Of a stretch of DNA of 64,000 bases, positions 56,755 to 64,000 are shown one piece after another. The stretch lies in the NCBI GenBank assembly GCA_029339505.1, contig JAQISU010000114.1, forward strand, positions 2,094,501-2,158,500. Reading direction: 5' to 3'. Position 1 is the first letter of the stretch; every line of letters starts with the position of its first letter. Position numbers and translations under genes: made by a program. A model generated the notes under the pieces. That model saw nothing but the letters and a program-made list of their open reading frames with translations. It ran no database searches and had not been told where the DNA came from. The stretch comes from Unio delphinus (lineage: Eukaryota > Mollusca > Bivalvia > Unionida > Unionidae).

Positions 56755-58320
56755 CAGAGAGTGGAGAAAGTGGTGGGATGAGTGCTTTAAATAAAAGTTT
56801 GATTCATGGTGCTGACATACTGGTTCCTTTTTGCACAAGATGTTTAATACTATTCTTAATACAGGCCATTTTCCAAAAGCGTGGTTAGATTTGTATATTA
56901 CTCCATTTTACAAAAGAGGACATCAGATGTCAACAAATTACAATGGTATTACCTGGCTGAGTTCAGGTGACAAACTCTCCAATAAATACATTGTAAGACT
57001 GATGAAATTTTGTGGAAGAATATCATGTTTATATTGAATCAGTTAGGGTTTACGGGAGAATATGAGAACTCGAGATATAAATGTTATTTAGTTTAACTGC
57101 TCACGTTATAAATAGAACTTGTATTGTAAATTTATTAATTTTACTGCGGTCTTTGTTTTAGTTGTTAAAGATAATTTCTGGCATAAATGTAATAAATTTC
57201 ACATTCGTGGCAAATGTTAAATGCTATTCAAGATAGAGATGTTAAAGTCTCAGAATGCATTTAGGCGTGTTATGCAGTTTAGGTGTACTTCAAGGTGACT
57301 GTCTGTTTCCATTTTTTTTGTTGCAATGTCTATGAATGACATAGAAAATAAATTTTCTCTTCATGATGTGAGTAATAGGTATAATAATCTATTTTTCTTA
57401 CTTTATGCAGATAGGAGGTAACTTTATGCGACCCAGCAGTTGTTTTGCAAAACAAATTGATTCTAAATTGTTCTGTGCTATATAGACATTTTCGTTTAAC
57501 AACTCAAAAGCAAAAGTAACGATATTTAGGAAAGTTGTAAGAATGTATCAAATTCGTAAATTTATCTTTAATTAAATTTCGATTACGACCGAATAAACAT
57601 TTTTCTATTTTTGGTATTGATTTTGCATCTCTTTAAATTTTCTCAAGACGTTCATATAGTATGATCATGCTCAGTAAGCAATACATAAATTATATGCACA
57701 TCTTCACAAAATTCATTCAAGATAAACATGTTGATTCGCAAAAGTTCAATCCATTAAAAGGTATAATTACATACCGTCAAATACATCACACAGAATGATT
57801 TTTCATATGGTGAAGATGGTAGAATGTCATGAAATATTGGATAATCGTGCAGATAAAAGACAATATGCTGTATAATATTAAAAATACTACTATTGTACCT
57901 GGTAAATGAAGCTGGCTTATTGTAGCTACAATTCTACTGTCTAATGAAAAGTTTATAATGCTTGGCCTTATCAATATATTGGTGATGTAATTACATTTGC
58001 ACCTGTTCTAAAACAAATGTTTTCAGATAGGTTTACTAAATTGGAACACTATTTTAACCAATTATCAATAAAGCATTTTAAAACTGTTATTATGATCCAT
58101 GTTTAGGAGATATATTCAGGTAATATATTTAATTGAATTAATATCTTCAGCAGATCAGTTGAAAATAAATTATGTTAGATTTGTTATAGACTAATTACGA
58201 CTGCCACAGAAACAAAAGAGAATAAATAAGACTCTGTACTCAGTTCTTGCCGGTAAATGTCATTTTCTCCTCGAATGTTCATTTTATGTTGATCTTAAGA
58301 AGTATTTACCAATTTAGTAT
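56540..58320 (+). mobile_element. Decayed LINE reverse transcriptase, plus strand
   Basis: MHKMFNTILNTGHFPKAWLD (from 56831), followed by a PFYKRGHQ...NYNGIT stretch, is the thumb/finger part of a non-LTR reverse transcriptase. Further on, GVLQGDCLFP (near 57285) and LLYADR (near 57400) correspond to the QG.xLSP and YADD boxes, the second Asp being lost. Stops and shifts break the frame throughout. An (AT)n tract at 56684-56750 lies inside it. It is another family than the minus-strand LINEs. Confidence 0.65.
56684..56750. repeat. (AT)n microsatellite
   Basis: Pure AT tract within the LINE relic. Confidence 0.95.
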
Positions 58321-58344
58321 CAGAGAAATCTAATCTACACATGA

Positions 58345-59040
58345 CGCACTATACTATCTAGCGCTAATTCATGTTTCAACATAATATCTAGTGCTAATTC
58401 ATGTTTCAACATAATATCTAGTGCTAATGCATGTCCCATGACAATATTTATTGCTAATGTTAATACGTCTCACGATAAATTCTAGTGCCAAGGCATGTTG
58501 CACAATAATATCTAGTGTTACTGTATGTCTCAATACGAAATCCAGTGTTAATGCATATCTCACGAAAATATCTATCCTTCTCACTGTAATATCTAATTCC
58601 AATGCATGTCCCACGACAGTGCCTGTTGCTAATGCATGTCTCAGGCAAAATCCAGTGCTAATGAATATCTTACTATAATATCTAGTGCTAAGACATGTCT
58701 TTCTATAAAACTGAGCATGTCTCATATACGGTGGTAAGACATGTTTCACAACAGAGGCGTAGCTGGGGGGGGGGGGGGGGCAGGGGGTACATATGTCCCC
58801 GGGCGCCAAGGTACAGGGGCGCCAAAATGAGGCTTACAACGTTACATTATAATAAGTAAACAAGGGTAATAAATCGGTCACAAGATCGCTGGGGCGCCAG
58901 TTTTATAGTTCGTCCCTGGGCGCAAAATATCATCGCTACGCCTGTTTCACAATACAATCTATTCCTAAGGCATGTCTCATTGCAATATCTAGTACTACAC
59001 CATATCTGAATGCAAAATCTAGTTTTAAGGCATGTATTGT
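58345..59040. repeat. ~30-bp minisatellite, interrupted by a MITE
   Basis: Imperfect units contain ATAATATCTAGTGCTAAT and CATGTCTCAC. The array is split at 58752-58944 by a hAT-type MITE and resumes after it. Confidence 0.8.
58752..58944. mobile_element. hAT-type MITE, 193 bp, inside a minisatellite
   Basis: Ends CAGAGGCGTAGC and GCTACGCCTG are inverted. The perfect 8-bp target duplication is TTTCACAA (58744-58751 and 58945-58952). Near its start is a run of 16 G. Palindromic GGGCGCC pieces recur inside. Confidence 0.9.
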
Positions 59041-59264
59041 TAGTAAGTTAAGTATGTTTTTATTTAAAACAACAACCTTTTCAAATGAGAAATTGTGTCA
59101 AATTTCAGTTGTCTGCCTATATTGATACATTATAATAAATAGTGAATATAATTTAATGAGACCTGAATTAACCTGGCATTTTACAAAATACACGAATGGT
59201 GAAAATAAACTTGAGAAAACGCGTATTCTATATATGTATTACTCTATGTCTTTTTAAGACAAAA

Positions 59265-62300
<3,036 letters not shown>

Positions 62301-62439
62301 AATTCTAATTGTTCTCGTTTCCGAAACAAGTAGATGAAGAAACACATAAGAACTGAACAGCCAATGCATGATGAAACAAGAATGTAGATGAAGATAGACA
62401 ACAAGCACATATATCATGAGAAATAGCACAAAAACAGCA

Positions 62440-63312
62440 GAACCTACGTCAAGCAGTTAAGCGATAGCGGCCATCTTTCCTGAAGATCAATACTGGTCTT
62501 GCTGGTGGAATGTGTCTTACAACGTGCTCAATAACCCAAGTTTTAAAGAGCTCTGAGTAAATCCAGCCATTAGGACTGATGCATACTCTATTACAAGGAG
62601 GCATACCATGAAACATATCATGTTCCATACCCCGTTTACCAGTGAATATCCCATGGGGTGGAATGAGGAGGCCAGAGGCTGATGCACAAGCTACAACGGT
62701 TATGTTTGTTTTATTGCCACTTGTCTATGAGTAAGCATCTTGTCCAGACAGCTTTACAGTTTTAGGTGGCTTATGATCTAATGGCAGGCCTATTTCATCA
62801 ACATTAAAAATACACTCTGGGACATGTGTTAACTCATATTTAGTGGGTTTATGTGACAAAAGACTGAAATAGTTTTTTTTTTACTACTGTTGGATTCAGA
62901 CATAATGCCCTATCCTTGCACAACCACACCTATAGCCATCTTCTAGTGAACCCCAACCACCAATCATCACCAGGTCTGCCATTTTATACTTATTGGGAAT
63001 GTTTCCTGTCATTACTATATCACTAACTAAACTCAATATCTGTTGCTTGCTTCTGCCTAACCCTATTTGGGGTGTGACCTTAATAAATTCTATTATCTTC
63101 TTTTCTTCCTCTAAAGGCAGAGCTGTCTTGTGACCTGGCTTTAAAGATGATAAGGAGGATACAGGGCTAGTTATCCTATCAACCAATATGTATTTGGGGA
63201 CACCAAACTGTTCTGTCACCTCCCTAAATGATTTGTGACTGCCTTTTGCCATTTTTATGTTGCAAAATGTGATGGCCTCTTGCATAGATACACCATCCCA
63301 TCTTCTTCTCAC
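62440..63312 (-). pseudogene. pogo/Tigger-like (DDE_1) transposase relic
   Basis: The N-terminal helix-turn-helix part (63312-62896) is open, with WDGVSMQEAITFCN, FREVTEQFGVP and a LEEEKKIIEFIK stretch, as in pogo/CENP-B-type proteins. Downstream, in pieces, come FNVDEIGLPLDHKPPK (first catalytic Asp) and ACASASGLLIPPHGIF, then SELFKTWVIEHVV. A stop occurs near 62732, and the join between the two parts is shifted. A truncated, inactive transposase. Confidence 0.7.
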
Positions 63313-63525
63313 TTTTTCTTTTCTTATTTTACCCAGTTTTCACTGAAACGTTTATTCAATGTTATCAGATAAGAAACTGAAGAGTATAACTTATAAATTT
63401 AATCGATGAGGTAAGTCAAAATATTAGGATCACGCCTGCTTTAGTTATGTTGCAAGTTGGAAAAGGTGAGTCATGAGAGTTGCTGTCTATATAAAAATTG
63501 AATTAAAGTGTTTCAGAAATGTTTA

Positions 63526-63576
<51 letters not shown>

Positions 63577-63660
63577 GATGATGAAGACTTTGTATAGAGC
63601 CTAATCTTAAGAAGCTTTAAGCGCTTTACAACATTTATAATGATACGACTACAGAAAAAA
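63526..63660 (-). mobile_element. LINE 3'-end fragment with (ATT)n tail
   Basis: On the minus strand it ends GCTCTATACAAAGTCTTCAT and then (ATT)n (63526-63575), the same 3' end as LINE copies 1 and 2. A further (AAT)n starts at the window's end (63986). Confidence 0.75.
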
Positions 63661-64000
63661 AACACCATATAATTAAAAAACAGATTTTGTTTTATAAAAG
63701 AGGTCTTTAATAAAGCATTCACACATTTATTGCTGATGTCATCACTGTCAGAAAGGTGATTACTGTTTTTGCTATACATTAAACACAAATGAAATAAAAG
63801 AAATTGCATCATTGAAGTTTCTAGACATGATACTATTTGTTTTTAGAGTTATTATTCCATGATTATCTAGCTGGGGAATGTTAAAACTGAGCAATTCTAA
63901 ATAATGGTTATTATACTTTTAGTTATACATCATTGATGACATGTACTGATGAGACAACTAAACCTTTTTATAAAAAAATATTTAAATAATAATAATAATA

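Noticed and set aside
57786..57974. Minus-strand frame as the missing first exon of the divergent peptide gene
   Set aside because: The reading frame stops before the GTATGT donor-like site and it does not resemble the MLK..I.C.M signal peptide.

Overview
The window looks like animal nuclear DNA, most likely a bivalve or other mollusc. It is very AT-rich and full of long (AT)n, (GA)n, (AAT)n and minisatellite tracts. It also carries tRNA-derived SINEs with a GTTTAACGCC...TTCAGCAC tail, decayed non-LTR retrotransposons, hAT-type MITEs and a pogo-like transposase relic. I see no rRNA, canonical tRNA or prokaryotic operon. All identifications come from reading the sequence and recalling protein families; no database search was possible.

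Region 1 (1-23300) is a local direct segmental duplication. Copy A is about 1-6800 and copy B about 12605-23300, with an extra 3.3 kb inside copy B at 13633-16972. A further duplicated block links 6803-7557 and 9807-10558. The duplication carries a minus-strand gene for a tiny secreted cysteine-rich peptide with three exons: a signal-peptide exon, a 70-nt exon and a terminal exon. Copy B is intact by splice phase (49+70+52 nt, 56 aa). Copy A is a pseudogene. An orphan first exon lies at 10656-10704, and exons 2 and 3 of a fourth, divergent member lie at 37753-38430. The mature peptide has eight cysteines with spacing C-x4-C-x4-C-x4-C-x5-C-x4-C-x2-C-x3-C, identical in the two members where exons 2 and 3 can be compared fully.

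Region 2 (23300-38925) is gene-poor. It holds simple repeats, SINEs, one decayed LINE (29266-31780, minus strand), a GC-rich hairpin and exons 2-3 of the divergent peptide gene.

Region 3 (38926-55189) is a complete 16,264-bp Polinton/Maverick (endogenous adintovirus-like) element. It has 181-bp terminal inverted repeats (AG...CT ends) and an ACTAT target duplication. A minus-strand structural block (39157-46876) encodes a penton/fibre-like protein, a two-helix membrane protein, a fibre with 93-bp repeats, an adenain-like protease, a pX-like protein with LPGTP repeats, the double-jelly-roll major capsid protein, a pVI-like protein and two proteins of unknown role. A repeat-rich 2.1-kb non-coding core follows. 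The replication side has a small zinc-finger protein (minus), a family B DNA polymerase fused to an SF1 helicase (plus, split by one in-frame TAA), an HNH nuclease in an overlapping frame, an RVE integrase, a zinc-ribbon/phospholipase A2 protein (both minus) and an A32/FtsK-like packaging ATPase (plus). Together these cover capsid assembly, maturation, packaging, integration and protein-primed-type replication. A few disabling lesions suggest a recently inactivated or slightly mis-assembled copy.

Region 4 (55190-64000) is again repeat-dominated: two ~192-bp hAT MITEs with long G/C runs, a ~30-bp minisatellite, an RT-bearing LINE relic on the plus strand, a second copy of the minus-strand LINE with a SINE nested in it, and a pogo/Tigger-like transposase pseudogene.
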